Source: Acidipropionibacterium acidipropionici (lineage in GTDB: Bacteria > Actinomycetota > Actinomycetes > Propionibacteriales > Propionibacteriaceae). From it: a DNA stretch of 64,000 nt. Made by a program: the position numbers and the translations under genes. Location: the NCBI RefSeq assembly GCF_001441165.1, contig NZ_CP013126.1:1517551-1581550 (forward strand), given 5' to 3'. The notes under the pieces are model-generated. The model worked only from the letters and a program-made list of their open reading frames with translations. It was not told where the DNA came from and did not search any database. Of the stretch, positions 35,873 to 45,378 are shown piece by piece. How positions within the stretch are numbered: the stretch's first letter is position 1; each line of letters opens with the position of its first letter.

Positions 35873-37582
35873 TCAGAAGAGGAAGTTCAGGATGATGACC
35901 AGGACCAGGGAGAGCCCGGCCAGCGGGACGGTCCGCTTGTACCAGGGCTTGCCCTTCTCCTCGGGGTCCTGGAGGGACTCCTTGGGTGTCTCGGAGTAGA
36001 CCAGGCCGACGAGCTCCGCGGCCGGTTTCGGCTTGGTGACCAGGGACACCACGACACTGACCAGGATATCGACCACGAAGCCCGCGGCAGCGGCGACGAA
36101 GGAGACGCCCTGGCCGCTCAGCGAGTAGACGCCGAGGGCGCTGGGCAGCCAGACGGCCACGGCGGCCAGGGTGCCCGATGCCAGACCGGACCAGCCTGCG
36201 GCCGGGGAGGAGCGCTTCCAGAACATGCCGAGGATGAAGGTCGCGAACAGCGGCGCGTTGAAGAACCCGAACAGGGTCTGGAGGTAGTCCATGATGTTCG
36301 AGTAGTTCGACGCGATGGCCGCGGTGCCGATGGCGATGATCGAGGCCGCGACGGTCGCGATCCGGCCCACCTTGACGTAGTAGTCGTCCGGCTTGTCCTT
36401 CTTGACGTAGTGCTGCCAGATGTCAACGCTGAAGACGGTGTTGAAGGCCGAGATGTTGGCCGCCATGCCGGCCATGAAGGCGGCCAGCAGTCCTGTGATG
36501 GCCAGACCGACCAGACCGTTGGGGAGCAGGTCCTGGATGAGGTAGAGCACCGAGTCGTTGTAGGTGACGGTGCCAGAGGCTCCGCCGGGGACGGCCTGGC
36601 CCGCCTTGGTGGCCGCGATCTCGGGGACGAGAACCGCGGCCAGCACGCCGGGGAGCACGGTCACGAAGGGCACCAGCATCTTGGGGAAGGTACCGATGAT
36701 CGGGGTGCGGCGGGCGTCGGAGAGGGACTTGGAGGCCATCGCGCGCTGGACCTCGACGAAGTTCGTCGTCCAGTAGCCGAAGCCGAGCACGAAGCCCAGG
36801 CCGAAGACGATGCCGACCACCGACAGGACCGGGTTGTCGAAACCGGAGAGGGACTGTCCGGGCCAGGAGTTGAGCTGCTCGGAGGCGGGGACGATCTTGT
36901 CGGGATGGGCCGCGGCGGCCTGGGTGATCTTGGCCTTGAGGCCGTCCCACCCGCCGACGCGGTGCAGGCCGATGAAGACCATCGGCAGCAGCCCGGCGAT
37001 GATGACGAAGAACTGCAGCACCTCGTTGTAGATGGCCGCCGACAGGCCGCCGAAGGTGATGTAGGCCAGCACGATGATGGCGGCGACGATGAGGGCCACC
37101 CACAGCGGCCAGCCGAGCAGGGCGTGGACGATGCTGCCGAGGAGGTAGAGGTTGACGCCGGCGATGAGCAGCTGCGCCAGGGCGAAGGACAGCGAGTTCA
37201 CCAGGTGGGCGGCGGGCCCGAAGCGCTTCAACATGAACTCGGGGACCGAACGGACCCCGGAGCCGTAGTAGAAGGGCATCATCACGACGCCCAGGAAGAG
37301 CATCGCGGGAACCGCGCCGACCCAGAAGTAGTGCAGGGTCGGCAGGCCGAGCTGGGCGCCGTTGGCCGACATGCCCATGATCTCGACGGCGCCCAGGTTG
37401 GCCGATACGAAGGCCAGTCCGGTCACCCAGGCGGGGAGCCGGCGTCCCGACAGGAAGAAGTCGAGGGAATCGGAGATCTGGTGTCGGGCCATGTACCCGA
37501 TCCCCAGAACGAAGGCGAAGTACACGACCAGGATGACGTAGTCGATCGGACTGGCGTGGATCAGTGTCTGCAGTGCCACCAT
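35873..37582 (-). CDS. sodium:solute symporter (SGLT-like), likely galactose
   Basis: 569 residues, about 14 helices. SSS family features: FVLGIGYMARHQISDSLDFF, LFLSGRRLPAWVTGLAFVSAN near 45-65, YITFGGLSAAIYNEVLQFFV, and LLAAFMAGMAANISAFNTVF. Similar to SGLT-type sodium/sugar carriers. The strong GGGGAGGAC site supports ATG 37582. Divergent from galK, 341 bp apart, so D-galactose is the probable substrate; glucose or another hexose cannot be excluded. Confidence 0.9.
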   Translation of the reverse strand: MVALQTLIHASPIDYVILVVYFAFVLGIGYMARHQISDSLDFFLSGRRLPAWVTGLAFVSANLGAVEIMGMSANGAQLGLPTLHYFWVGAVPAMLFLGVVMMPFYYGSGVRSVPEFMLKRFGPAAHLVNSLSFALAQLLIAGVNLYLLGSIVHALLGWPLWVALIVAAIIVLAYITFGGLSAAIYNEVLQFFVIIAGLLPMVFIGLHRVGGWDGLKAKITQAAAAHPDKIVPASEQLNSWPGQSLSGFDNPVLSVVGIVFGLGFVLGFGYWTTNFVEVQRAMASKSLSDARRTPIIGTFPKMLVPFVTVLPGVLAAVLVPEIAATKAGQAVPGGASGTVTYNDSVLYLIQDLLPNGLVGLAITGLLAAFMAGMAANISAFNTVFSVDIWQHYVKKDKPDDYYVKVGRIATVAASIIAIGTAAIASNYSNIMDYLQTLFGFFNAPLFATFILGMFWKRSSPAAGWSGLASGTLAAVAVWLPSALGVYSLSGQGVSFVAAAAGFVVDILVSVVVSLVTKPKPAAELVGLVYSETPKESLQDPEEKGKPWYKRTVPLAGLSLVLVIILNFLF

Positions 37583-37923
37583 TGTGAATGTCCTCCCCGG
37601 GGGACGACGTCGGTTGGCGGCCGATCACCGGTCGCTGTGGGGATACTTCCCCACGAGTCGTCACCCGAATGTTTGCGTTATCACCATAGAAGCGGATCCG
37701 GGCGTGGAGGCGCGTCCAAGGGGGTAACGGTCCCCTATGTTTCGCCATGATTCGGCGCGTGTCAAGACGGCATGTCATACTTGTGGTGGCGTAAACATCC
37801 ACGGCCGCCGATCGGGCACGATTCCACCGCGCCATGACGCGGTCGGGCGATCACCGTGTGATGTTCGCCACAGCACCAATCAACGGGGCCGATGCCGGCC
37901 CCGTCCGCCGGATCGGAGTCATC
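37583..37923. other. 341-bp divergent control region, symporter/galK
   Basis: Half-sites TGTTTGCG (37670-37677) and CGTAAACA (37790-37797) would together make a LacI-family palindrome; the regulator gene downstream of galK would be the candidate binder. A 7-bp hairpin GTGGGGA/TCCCCAC lies at 37637-37654 in the symporter leader. No coding frame seen. Confidence 0.45.
37884..37903 (+). promoter_or_regulatory. leader hairpin before galK
   Basis: CGGGGCC/GGCCCCG around GATGCC, ending 21 bases before the GTG at 37924. Could modulate translation; no known riboswitch pattern. Confidence 0.3.
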
Positions 37924-39138
37924 GTGGACACGCAGCAGGACATCGAGGAGATCGTTCCCGCCTGGAGCGCTCAGGAGGGCGCCCAGCGCGCCAACGCACT
38001 GTTCGAACGCACCTACGGGGAGGCGGCGGACGGCGTCTGGGCATCTCCCGGACGGGTCAACATCATCGGTGAGCACACCGACTACAACGGCGGCCTGTGC
38101 CTGCCGATCGCCCTTCCGCACCGCACCTATGTGGCGCTGCGCCGCCGCGACGACGCCGAGGTCCACCTGGTCTCCTCCTTCGACGGCGAGGAGCTGCGCT
38201 GGGACGGGGCCCTGTCCGATGTGCACCCCGGTGGTGTCGAGGGATGGGTCGGCTACACCGCCGGCATCGCGTGGGCGCTCGCCGAGGCGGGTCATCAGGT
38301 CTCCGGATTCGACGCCGCCCTGGTCAGCTGCGTGCCCACCGCCGCCGGCCTGTCCTCCTCGGCCGCCGTCGAGTGCGCCGTCGGACTGGCCCTGGACGAC
38401 GTCAACGGCATCGGGCTGGGACACAGCGACGAGGGCCGGGCGGCCCTGGTCGATCTGGCCGTCCGCACCGAGAACGACCTGGTGGGGGCGCCCACCGGAG
38501 GCCTGGACCAGGCCGCCTCGCTGCGCACCGCAGAGGGCCGGGCACTGCTGCTGGACTGCCGGGACGGCTCCACCCGCCAGGTCCCCTTCGACCTGGCCGC
38601 CGAGGATCTCGAACTCCTGGTGATCGACACCCGCGCCAAGCACAGCCACGCCACCGGCGGCTACGGTCAGCGCCGCGCCACCTGCGAGGGCGCCGCGAAG
38701 ACCCTCGGGGTCGCCACCCTGCGCGAGATCGCCGACCTCGACGACGCCCTGTCCCGCCTCGACGATGACGAGTCGGTCCGCCGGGTGCGCCACGTCGTCA
38801 CCGAGATCGCCCGCGTCCAGGACTTCGTCGCCCTGGTCGACGCCGGCCGGCTCACCGAGGTGGGCCCCCTCATGAACGCCTCCCACGACTCCCTGCGCGA
38901 CGACTACGAGGTCTCCTGTCCCGAGCTGGACGTCGCGGTGGACGCCGCCCGCGGGGCCGGGGCCATCGGGGCCCGGATGACCGGCGGCGGCTTCGGCGGA
39001 TGCGCCATCTCCCTGGTGCACGCCGCCGACCGCGCAGCAGTGGTCGACGCCGTCGTCGACGCCTACCGGCAGGCCGGCTTCAAGGCCCCCAAGCTGCACG
39101 TCGTCACCCCGTCGACCCCGGGCGGCCGCATCTCATGA
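37924..39138 (+). CDS. galK: galactokinase
   Basis: GHMP kinase phosphorylating galactose at C1, first step of the Leloir pathway. Blocks: GVWASPGRVNIIGEHTDYNG near residue 36-55 (sugar and ATP binding), the GHMP P-loop PTAAGLSSSAAVE near 140, GLDQAAS, and the C-terminal ARMTGGGFGGCAI. 404 residues from GTG 37924, supported by CGGAG; the frame is open upstream to 37834. Its stop overlaps an ATG for the LacI regulator (ATGA). No galT or galE is adjacent. Confidence 0.95.
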   Translation: MDTQQDIEEIVPAWSAQEGAQRANALFERTYGEAADGVWASPGRVNIIGEHTDYNGGLCLPIALPHRTYVALRRRDDAEVHLVSSFDGEELRWDGALSDVHPGGVEGWVGYTAGIAWALAEAGHQVSGFDAALVSCVPTAAGLSSSAAVECAVGLALDDVNGIGLGHSDEGRAALVDLAVRTENDLVGAPTGGLDQAASLRTAEGRALLLDCRDGSTRQVPFDLAAEDLELLVIDTRAKHSHATGGYGQRRATCEGAAKTLGVATLREIADLDDALSRLDDDESVRRVRHVVTEIARVQDFVALVDAGRLTEVGPLMNASHDSLRDDYEVSCPELDVAVDAARGAGAIGARMTGGGFGGCAISLVHAADRAAVVDAVVDAYRQAGFKAPKLHVVTPSTPGGRIS

Positions 39139-40186
39139 GCCGCGGGGGATCGCCTCCCGCGGCGCCTCCCAGACCGACGTCGCCAAGCTGGCCGGGGTCT
39201 CCCCGCAGACGGTGTCGCGGGTGGCCACCGGGGCGACGAATGTGCGCCCGGCCACCCGCGCCCGGGTGCGCCGGGCGATGGAGGAGCTGGGATACGTCCC
39301 CAACGGTGCAGCCAGGGCGCTGCGCTACGGACGCCACGGCTGCATCGGGCTGGTCTTCACCGACTTCCTGCGCACCGGCGAGGCCCGGACCGCCCAGGCC
39401 GTCTCGGCGGCCGCCGCCGAGCACGGCCTGGATGTGCTGCTGGCCCAGATCGGCCCCGGTGGCCCTCGCTTCAGCGAGGAGGAGATGGAGTCGCGCTACC
39501 GCGACCTGCTCGAGCGGACCGCACCCCTGGTCGACGGCTTCGTCGTGCAGGGCATCGAGCTCGAACGCCCCCAGGCGCTGCCGGACTCGGCGGCGCCACT
39601 GGTGATGGCGTCGAGTCGGCCCGGCCCGTTCTGCACGGTCGGCTGCGCCCAGGCCGAGGGGATTCGGGCGGCCGTGGAGCACCTGCTGGGGCTCGGGCAC
39701 CGGACCGTGCACTTCGTCGCCGGACCGGAGTCCTCACTGCAGGCCCAGGACCGTCTCGCCGGCTGGCGGGCCACCCTGGCCGCTCACGACTGCCCCGTCC
39801 CGGTGCCGGTCCGGGGCGACTGGACACCGGACTCGGGCTACCGGGCGGCCGAGGAGCTGCTGGCCGATCCCGACGTCACGGCGGTGCTGACGGCCAACGA
39901 CGAGATGGCCGCCGGCGTCATGCGGGCCTTCCACGAGCACGGGCTGAGCGTGCCGGCCGATATCTCGGTGGTGGGCTTCGACGACGTCGGAGCCGAACTG
40001 CTGTGGCCGCGGCTCACCACCGTTAGGCAGGACTTCGAGGGGATCGGACGCCACCTCATCGCCGAGCTCGCGGAACTCATGGACCACCCCGGGGAGATGG
40101 GCCGGGCCGCCCATGTGCTGGTGTCCAGCCCGCTCGTGGTGCGGGAGAGCACGGCGGCTCCGGGGCGGCGGGGCGCTTCCGCCTGA
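39135..40186 (+). pseudogene. LacI family regulator of galactose locus, frameshifted near start
   Basis: The recognition helix region, SQTDVAKLAGVSPQTVSRVA and VRPATRARVRRAMEELGYVP, is in a frame with no start codon; the effector domain continues LGLGHRTVHFVAG and SVVGFDDVGAELLW to 40186. The ATG at 39135, coupled to the galK stop, opens a different frame (MSRGGSPP). The run of five G at 39144-39148 would give MSRGGIASRGASQTDV if it had six. So the likely gene starts at 39135 with one G missing. Probably a repressor of galK and the symporter. Confidence 0.82.
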
Positions 40187-40267
40187 CCTGGCCCTCCGTG
40201 ACGGGTGCCCGGTGCCCGGCGGGTCCGACGGCGGGCGGGTCCGGCGCACCCGTGCCACCGTGAGGGC

Positions 40268-42928
40268 TCAGCGCTGCTGGGTGACCGGGTGGTAGGCGCA
40301 GACGTCGGTGACCGACTGGCTGACCGCACTGGAGGAGGCGCTCGGCGAGGCCGAGGCGGGGCCGGAGTCCGGCGACGAGCTCGCGGTCTTCTTGGGCGTC
40401 GGCGTCGTGGAGGGTGTCATCGAGATCTTCGGAGAGGCCTTGGTCACCGGCTTGTTCTTGTTCGCCTTGTTGCCCGCGGCGGAGATCGTCTGCTTCACCT
40501 GCTTGCGGATCAGGTCGTAGTCCGGATCGTAGGGCTGGAAGCCGTTGCGCCCCTGGGTGAAGAGCAGGCGGTTGATGTTGCCGCCGCGCACCCTCAGGGC
40601 CAGTTCGACGAAAGCCGGGAGCATCTTCTCCGGGATGTCTGAGACCACCATGTCCCCCGAAGCCGAGGCGATGGCCTCGAACCGGGTGAGGACGGTCTTC
40701 GGATCCACCTGGTCGAGGACGGCCTTGATGAGGCAGGACTGTCTGCCCATCCGGTCGTAGTCGGTGGACGCCGATCGGCTTCTGGCGTACCACATCGCGT
40801 TGTACCCGCTCAGGTGCCGGTTGGGCCCCACCTCGATATACCCGGTAGGTGCCTTCCCCTCGGTGTTACCGGCGATCGGGAGGCGTTCGTTGACATTGAC
40901 GGTGACCCCGCCGATGGCCTCGATGAACTTCTGGAGGCCGTCGATGTCCAGCATCATGAAGTAGTCGAGCTTGAGGCCCAGGGCCTCGCCGATCCCCAGT
41001 TTCAGGGCGTCGGCGCCCGGGTAGTCAGTCGCTCCCATGGCGTCCTTGTGCTCGTTCTCCACCGTCGTCCACAGCGCGTTCGCGAAGAAGTTCGCATCGT
41101 CGCCGTGCCCGTTGCTGAAGCCGTCGGGGTAGATCTGGTGAAGCTTGGAGTCCTTGGGGAAGGGGATGTTCGCCGTGTTGCGGGGGATCTGGATGAGCGA
41201 GGTGTCACCGGTCTGGGTGTTGATGGAGGCCACCATCATCGTGTCGGTGTTCATCTCGCCCTGTTTGCGGTAGTTGCGCTGGCCCGAGTCGTCGGCGCCG
41301 ACCAGCAGGACGTTCACCCTCTTCTTGTCGCGCCAGATCTCGTTGACGTTCTTGTTGGTGTCGATACTCGGGCGGGTACCCGATCGCCGGTCCTTGAAGA
41401 TCTTGCTGAGCGCGGCCGCCTCATCGTTGGCGTACCGCGACCCGACCGTCAACGGAGCCGCGATGAGCAATGACAGGGTTCCGACCAGGAGACTGCTGAC
41501 CCAGCGCTGGGTTCTGGTGATCTTCCGGGGCCGGATGTCGATGTGGGTGAAGACGAGCAGGCCGACCAGCACGAGCGCCCCGATCGGCAGAGCCAGCGAG
41601 ATGAGCCGCAGCAGCCGGGGGCGCACCGCGATCGAGGCGATCCCGGCGGGGTTGGTGACGGCCTCGATCGCCAGGACGGTGATCGCGACCAGAACCAGGC
41701 CGATGAGCACCAGGCCGAAGCGGCGGCGTCGATGGACGCGGCTGTGCATGAGACCGAGACCGGGAACCAGAGCGCCGAGCACAGTCCACAAGGAGGCCTT
41801 GCGGAAGGCACGGCTCTGGGCGCGTCCGGATTCAGATCTCAGTTCCTTCTCCTTGACGCGGTCGTCGGGTTCCGCATCCAGAGCGTAGCGCCCCTCCTGG
41901 AATGATCCAGCCCGCTGACGGCCGAGGTCCGAGGCCTTGTCAGAGGCGGTATCCTGCGAGCTCGCCCGGTCGGATCGTGCACCGTCGGATCCGGCGCCCT
42001 CGGATCCCGCGCCGCGCATCACGACCTCGGCCATCTCGGCGTCCGGGTCGTCGACCGGGGTCGCCGAGGACGCGGCGGCCGTCGCGGCCACCGTCGCCGC
42101 CGCTGCGGCGGTTCCGGGGCGTCGGCGCCGACGGCGTCGGGAGGGGGTGGACGCCGGCTCCGGATCGGATGAGGGGTTCTGCGCGGCGTCAGCCGAAGGG
42201 GTGGAGTCGAGGGCCTCGTAGGGGGAGTCGGCGCTGTGGCGCGCCCCGCCTGAACGTGAGATCGAATGGCTGGCGGAGCTGGTGCGCCGGTACAGGGAGT
42301 AGGGGTCGTCGGGGCTGTCGGCGCTGTGCCGGGCGCCCGATGTCGATCCCGGCGTCGCACCAGCGGCCGACGCCGGCCCCGACGTCGTCCCCGCGTCGGC
42401 ACCGGTGTCCCGGGGGATGCCCGACCCGAAGGCCGATCCCGCCGATGTCAGCGGGCTCTCGACGGAGTCCTCGGAGGAGGCTCGCCGGATCCGGGCGGCG
42501 TCGCTGGCCGAACTGGCGAGGTGATCCCGGGTGCCGGAGTCCGAGGATCGGGGCCGTGAGCGCAATCCGGAGAAGCCCAGGTCTGAGGTCGGGTCGGACA
42601 GGTCCGAATCGGACAGTGCCGGATAGGACGGTGTGGGATCGTACGCGGCCGGATGCGGCGGCTCTCCGGCGCCGGGCCGCTCAGGGGGCTGGCGGGCACC
42701 GGGATCGACGTAGCGGGTCGGCTCGGACTCCTCGGCGGCGTGGATCGCCGAATCGGCGAGGCCGCGGCGGGGGGCCGCGAAACGGGCTCCGCGCAACTCC
42801 GTGGGATCCCCGCGCAACTCGTCGCGGCGGAAGGAGTGGGTGTCCTCCATCGAATCGGGCTCATCCATCCACCAGGGCTCGGCATGGCGAGGACGACCGG
42901 TGTCGCCACCTGAGTGGTAGTCGGCCAT
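40268..42928 (-). CDS. LytR-CpsA-Psr (LCP) family cell-wall protein with long disordered head
   Basis: 886 residues. The first 370 are disordered, rich in Ser, Asp, Pro and Arg, with a repeated ARHSADSP motif and an Arg-rich RRRRRRPGTA. Four membrane segments lie at about 385-495. The LCP catalytic domain, about 535-790, contains VNVLLVGADDSGQ, QIPRNT, DYFMMLDIDGLQKFI and YARSRSASTDYDRMGRQ, with the Arg residues that bind the polyprenyl pyrophosphate. LCP enzymes attach teichoic acid or other glycans to peptidoglycan. A Ser/Pro/Thr-rich tail follows. Start at ATG 42928 with AAAGGACG upstream. Confidence 0.9.
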   Translation of the reverse strand: MADYHSGGDTGRPRHAEPWWMDEPDSMEDTHSFRRDELRGDPTELRGARFAAPRRGLADSAIHAAEESEPTRYVDPGARQPPERPGAGEPPHPAAYDPTPSYPALSDSDLSDPTSDLGFSGLRSRPRSSDSGTRDHLASSASDAARIRRASSEDSVESPLTSAGSAFGSGIPRDTGADAGTTSGPASAAGATPGSTSGARHSADSPDDPYSLYRRTSSASHSISRSGGARHSADSPYEALDSTPSADAAQNPSSDPEPASTPSRRRRRRRPGTAAAAATVAATAAASSATPVDDPDAEMAEVVMRGAGSEGAGSDGARSDRASSQDTASDKASDLGRQRAGSFQEGRYALDAEPDDRVKEKELRSESGRAQSRAFRKASLWTVLGALVPGLGLMHSRVHRRRRFGLVLIGLVLVAITVLAIEAVTNPAGIASIAVRPRLLRLISLALPIGALVLVGLLVFTHIDIRPRKITRTQRWVSSLLVGTLSLLIAAPLTVGSRYANDEAAALSKIFKDRRSGTRPSIDTNKNVNEIWRDKKRVNVLLVGADDSGQRNYRKQGEMNTDTMMVASINTQTGDTSLIQIPRNTANIPFPKDSKLHQIYPDGFSNGHGDDANFFANALWTTVENEHKDAMGATDYPGADALKLGIGEALGLKLDYFMMLDIDGLQKFIEAIGGVTVNVNERLPIAGNTEGKAPTGYIEVGPNRHLSGYNAMWYARSRSASTDYDRMGRQSCLIKAVLDQVDPKTVLTRFEAIASASGDMVVSDIPEKMLPAFVELALRVRGGNINRLLFTQGRNGFQPYDPDYDLIRKQVKQTISAAGNKANKNKPVTKASPKISMTPSTTPTPKKTASSSPDSGPASASPSASSSAVSQSVTDVCAYHPVTQQR

Positions 42929-43127
42929 GCTCGTCCTTTCGCTGGTGGGTCGTGCCGGGATGGGAGAGGGGCCGGGATGGGAACATTGTCTCCGGGGCCG
43001 TCCCGCTCCCAGGAAGCTCGTTCCTAAGAATCTCGTGAAAAACCTCGTCCATGGTAACCATCCGTTCGGGGCTGTCCGGTCGGCAGGCCCCGGCGGGTCC
43101 GGGAGGCCGCGAGGAGACCGGCTCCGA

Positions 43128-43157
43128 TTGGTGGTCGGGCGGGGTTGCCGATATGCT
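43128..43157 (+). promoter_or_regulatory. promoter of tRNA-Ser(GCU)
   Basis: TTGGTG (43128-43133), 18-base spacer, TATGCT (43152-43157), 14 bases before the tRNA. Confidence 0.55.
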
Positions 43158-43171
43158 GGCTCGGCGTACTT

Positions 43172-43262
43172 GGAGGTGTCGCCTAGTCAGGTCTATGGCG
43201 CCCGCCTGCTAAGCGGGTTTGGGGCTTCAACCCCATCGCGGGTTCAAATCCCGCCACCTCCG
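43172..43262 (+). tRNA. tRNA-Ser (GCU)
   Basis: Acceptor GGAGGTG/CACCTCC with discriminator G, anticodon stem CCCGC/GCGGG, loop CTGCTAA (anticodon GCT), long variable arm, T arm CGGGTTCAAATCCCG. CCA not encoded. Confidence 0.96.
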
Positions 43263-43269
43263 CGTTGGC

Positions 43270-43304
43270 AAGCGCCTCCCCCCGGATGTCCGGGGGAGGC
43301 GCTT
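43270..43304 (+). terminator. terminator hairpin after tRNA-Ser(GCU)
   Basis: AAGCGCCTCCCC pairs with GGGGAGGCGCTT; the two arms differ by one bulged C. It follows the tRNA by 7 bases. Confidence 0.7.
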
Positions 43305-43472
43305 GTGCGTTCCCGGTCCGATCGGGTCCAGGATCGGGGCCCGTGGTCGCAGCCGGCGGGCCCGGAATACGACCGCGGGAGGGGGCTCCGGGTCCGGGCC
43401 TGAGCGCCGGGATTCCCCCGATTTTGCGTCCGGGGCCCGAAGCGGTAATGTTTCTGACTGCGCGAGGCGCAA

Positions 43473-43545
43473 GCACCCGTGGCTCAACGGATAGAGCATC
43501 TGACTACGGATCAGAAGGTTGGGGGTTCGAATCCCTCCGGGTGCG
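43473..43545 (+). tRNA. tRNA-Arg (ACG)
   Basis: Acceptor GCACCCG/CGGGTGC, anticodon stem TCTGA/TCAGA, loop CTACGGA (anticodon ACG), T arm GGGGGTTCGAATCCCTC. A34 is the expected TadA substrate, giving inosine; tadA is at 55899 in this window. Confidence 0.96.
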
Positions 43546-43551
43546 CAGAAT

Positions 43552-43588
43552 GGACCGGTGGTCGCAACAGCGACCACCGGTCCTTTTT
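43552..43588 (+). terminator. rho-independent terminator after tRNA-Arg
   Basis: 14-bp stem GGACCGGTGGTCGC with its complement around loop AACA, followed by TTTTT. One of the few T-tract terminators in the window. Confidence 0.85.
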
Positions 43589-43664
43589 CGGTCCCCATTT
43601 CTTCTGCGCTCATGTGTACGCCTTTCCCACCGCGCCCGGACGGGTGTGCAGACCGCTCGAGGTC

Positions 43665-44360
43665 TCAGCGGATCACCCGGGCGAGGGTCCGGGCGAAGGC
43701 CTGCGGCCGGGAGAACTGGGGCCAGTGGCCGGTTCCCAGCCGGATCACCTCGACGTCGTCGATCGAGTCGAACTCTGTGCGGTAGACCGGCCAGGCGGCG
43801 AGTTCGGAACGCATCCCCTCGGCGTCCAGCCCGCCCATGAGCGCGGTCAGCGGCACCTGGTGACGGCGTCCGGTGCTGAAGGCGAGATGGTCGGCGGGCA
43901 CATGCATGGGCACCGACCGGGTCATCGGCAGAGTCCTGGCCCGGACCTCGTCGTCGAGGTCGGCCGCGTCCTCGCCGAAGAAGTCCCAGCCGGGGAAGGG
44001 GATGACGCCGTCGAAGGCCGGGAACTCGCTGATGATGGCTCCCTCGGCAGTCGGGACGGTGTCGACGAGGACCACCCGGGCCACCGCATCGGGCCTGGCA
44101 TCGGCGGCCGCCCATACCACATTGCCCCCGCCGGAGTGCCCGACCAGTACCACGGCGCCCAGCGGGGAGGCGGCGTCGATCTCGGCGACCACGGCGTCCA
44201 CCCAGTCCTGTATGCCGATCCCGTCAGACTCCGACGCCGGCCGCCCGGTCCCGGGTATCGTCAGCGGTCGGGCCGTGTGCCCGGCCTCCTCGAGGGCGCC
44301 GATGACGGGCTGCCATGACGAGGCGTCGAGCCACAGCCCCGGAACAAGAATGACCTGCAT
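43665..44360 (-). CDS. alpha/beta hydrolase
   Basis: 231 residues; ATG 44360 gives MQVILVPGLWLD. The oxyanion region is VPGLWLDASSWQP; the nucleophile elbow is LVGHSGGGNVVWAA with Ser in GHSGG; the C-terminal His is in LGTGHWPQFSRPQ. It resembles EstC/RsbQ-type esterases. TACGGT lies six bases before the ATG. Substrate unknown. Runs opposite to the tRNA-Arg gene and shares its terminator region. Confidence 0.88.
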   Translation of the reverse strand: MQVILVPGLWLDASSWQPVIGALEEAGHTARPLTIPGTGRPASESDGIGIQDWVDAVVAEIDAASPLGAVVLVGHSGGGNVVWAAADARPDAVARVVLVDTVPTAEGAIISEFPAFDGVIPFPGWDFFGEDAADLDDEVRARTLPMTRSVPMHVPADHLAFSTGRRHQVPLTALMGGLDAEGMRSELAAWPVYRTEFDSIDDVEVIRLGTGHWPQFSRPQAFARTLARVIR

Positions 44361-44366
44361 CCGGAA

Positions 44367-44372
44367 ACCGTA
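44367..44372 (-). promoter_or_regulatory. -10 box, leaderless hydrolase start
   Basis: TACGGT on the minus strand six bases before the ATG at 44360. Confidence 0.5.
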
Positions 44373-44473
44373 GTCGCCGGCGGTGCCAGTCCGGTGACTG
44401 CTCGATGTCAGCACGGTGCCCGGACCCGCGGTCGATATCCTGAGGGCCACACTTCGTGAAAGGTTTCACAACA

Positions 44474-45348
44474 ATGGCTTCGGCGAAGAAGTTGGGGGCG
44501 GCCCATCCGCAGATCCTCGTGCTCCCGTCAGGACGTACCGGCGGACCGGGGGATGGCCGGTCGTCCTGGTGATGGAGGGCGCCCCGTTGATCATCGGCCT
44601 GGTCATCTGGGCGGCCTCGCCCGGAGGCTCCTGGACGCGGATCCTCCTGGGACTGTGGCTGTACGTCATCACGCTGCCGCTGCACTGGTTCACCATGATG
44701 CGCAACCGCATCGTGCTCCACGAGCACGAGATCTCCATCCACACCGCCATGGGAGCGCCGGACATCTCGCCCTACCATCAGCTCTACCCACCGCTGGTGG
44801 CGACCTGGACCAACATCCGGGCGATCATGGCCGAGCGCGACAGGGCGGGCGGGTGGCGTCTCGAGGCGGGGATCAACCAGGTCTCGCGGTACGGCGTCAC
44901 CTTCGTCCTGCGGTCCTCGCGCACCGTCGACGCGAAAACCCTCAAGATCGTGCCGGAACCCATCGGGCCGGGGTTCAGCAACCACCTCGTCGCCTTCGAC
45001 CTGGCCCGCCACCCGCACCACTTCATCGCCGACCTCCAGCGGCAGATGGCGGCCCAGGGGATCCCCGGCGCCGACCAGCTGGCCTCCACCGCCCTGCCTC
45101 CCCAGGCCCTTACCGGGCAAGTCGCCGACCGCTACCGGCAGATCCCCGGTGACGGCCTGGCCGGAGCCTATGACCGCCCGACCGGCCCCGAGCAGCTTCC
45201 GGGGATCCCTCCCCAGCGGTGGGCCCTCTATCAGCAGATCTGGGCCGCCGACCCGATCACCGCCGAGCAGGCGGCGTCCTACAAGAAGCAGCACGAGGAG
45301 TACGGGCAGCAGCTGGCCCAGCGGTGGGCCCAGCTTCGCGATCAGTAG
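44474..45348 (+). pseudogene. two-helix membrane protein, frameshifted near start
   Basis: The ATG at 44474 has GAAAGG upstream and begins MASAKKLG, but stops after 32 codons. The main frame (GGGPSADPRAPVRTYRR to the end) is one base off at the run of five G around 44495-44499; six would fuse MASAKKLGGGPSADP with the rest. The alternative, a GTG at 44416 in the main frame, has codons with many A/T third positions and no ribosome site. The protein has two membrane segments (PVVLVMEGAPLIIGLVIWAA and ILLGLWLYVITLPLHWF), then a soluble part with LRSSRTVDAKTLKIVPEPIG. Function unknown. Confidence 0.72.
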
Positions 45349-45366
45349 ATCGGGGCGTCGCGGGAA

Positions 45367-45372
45367 TACGCT
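45367..45372 (+). promoter_or_regulatory. -10 box, leaderless GDPD start
   Basis: TACGCT six bases before the ATG at 45379. Confidence 0.5.
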
Positions 45373-45378
45373 GGGGCC

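Noticed and set aside
37670-37797. TGTTTGCG and CGTAAACA half-sites as a galactose operator
   Set aside because: They are more than 100 bases apart and unpaired, so listed only as a weak note in the control region.
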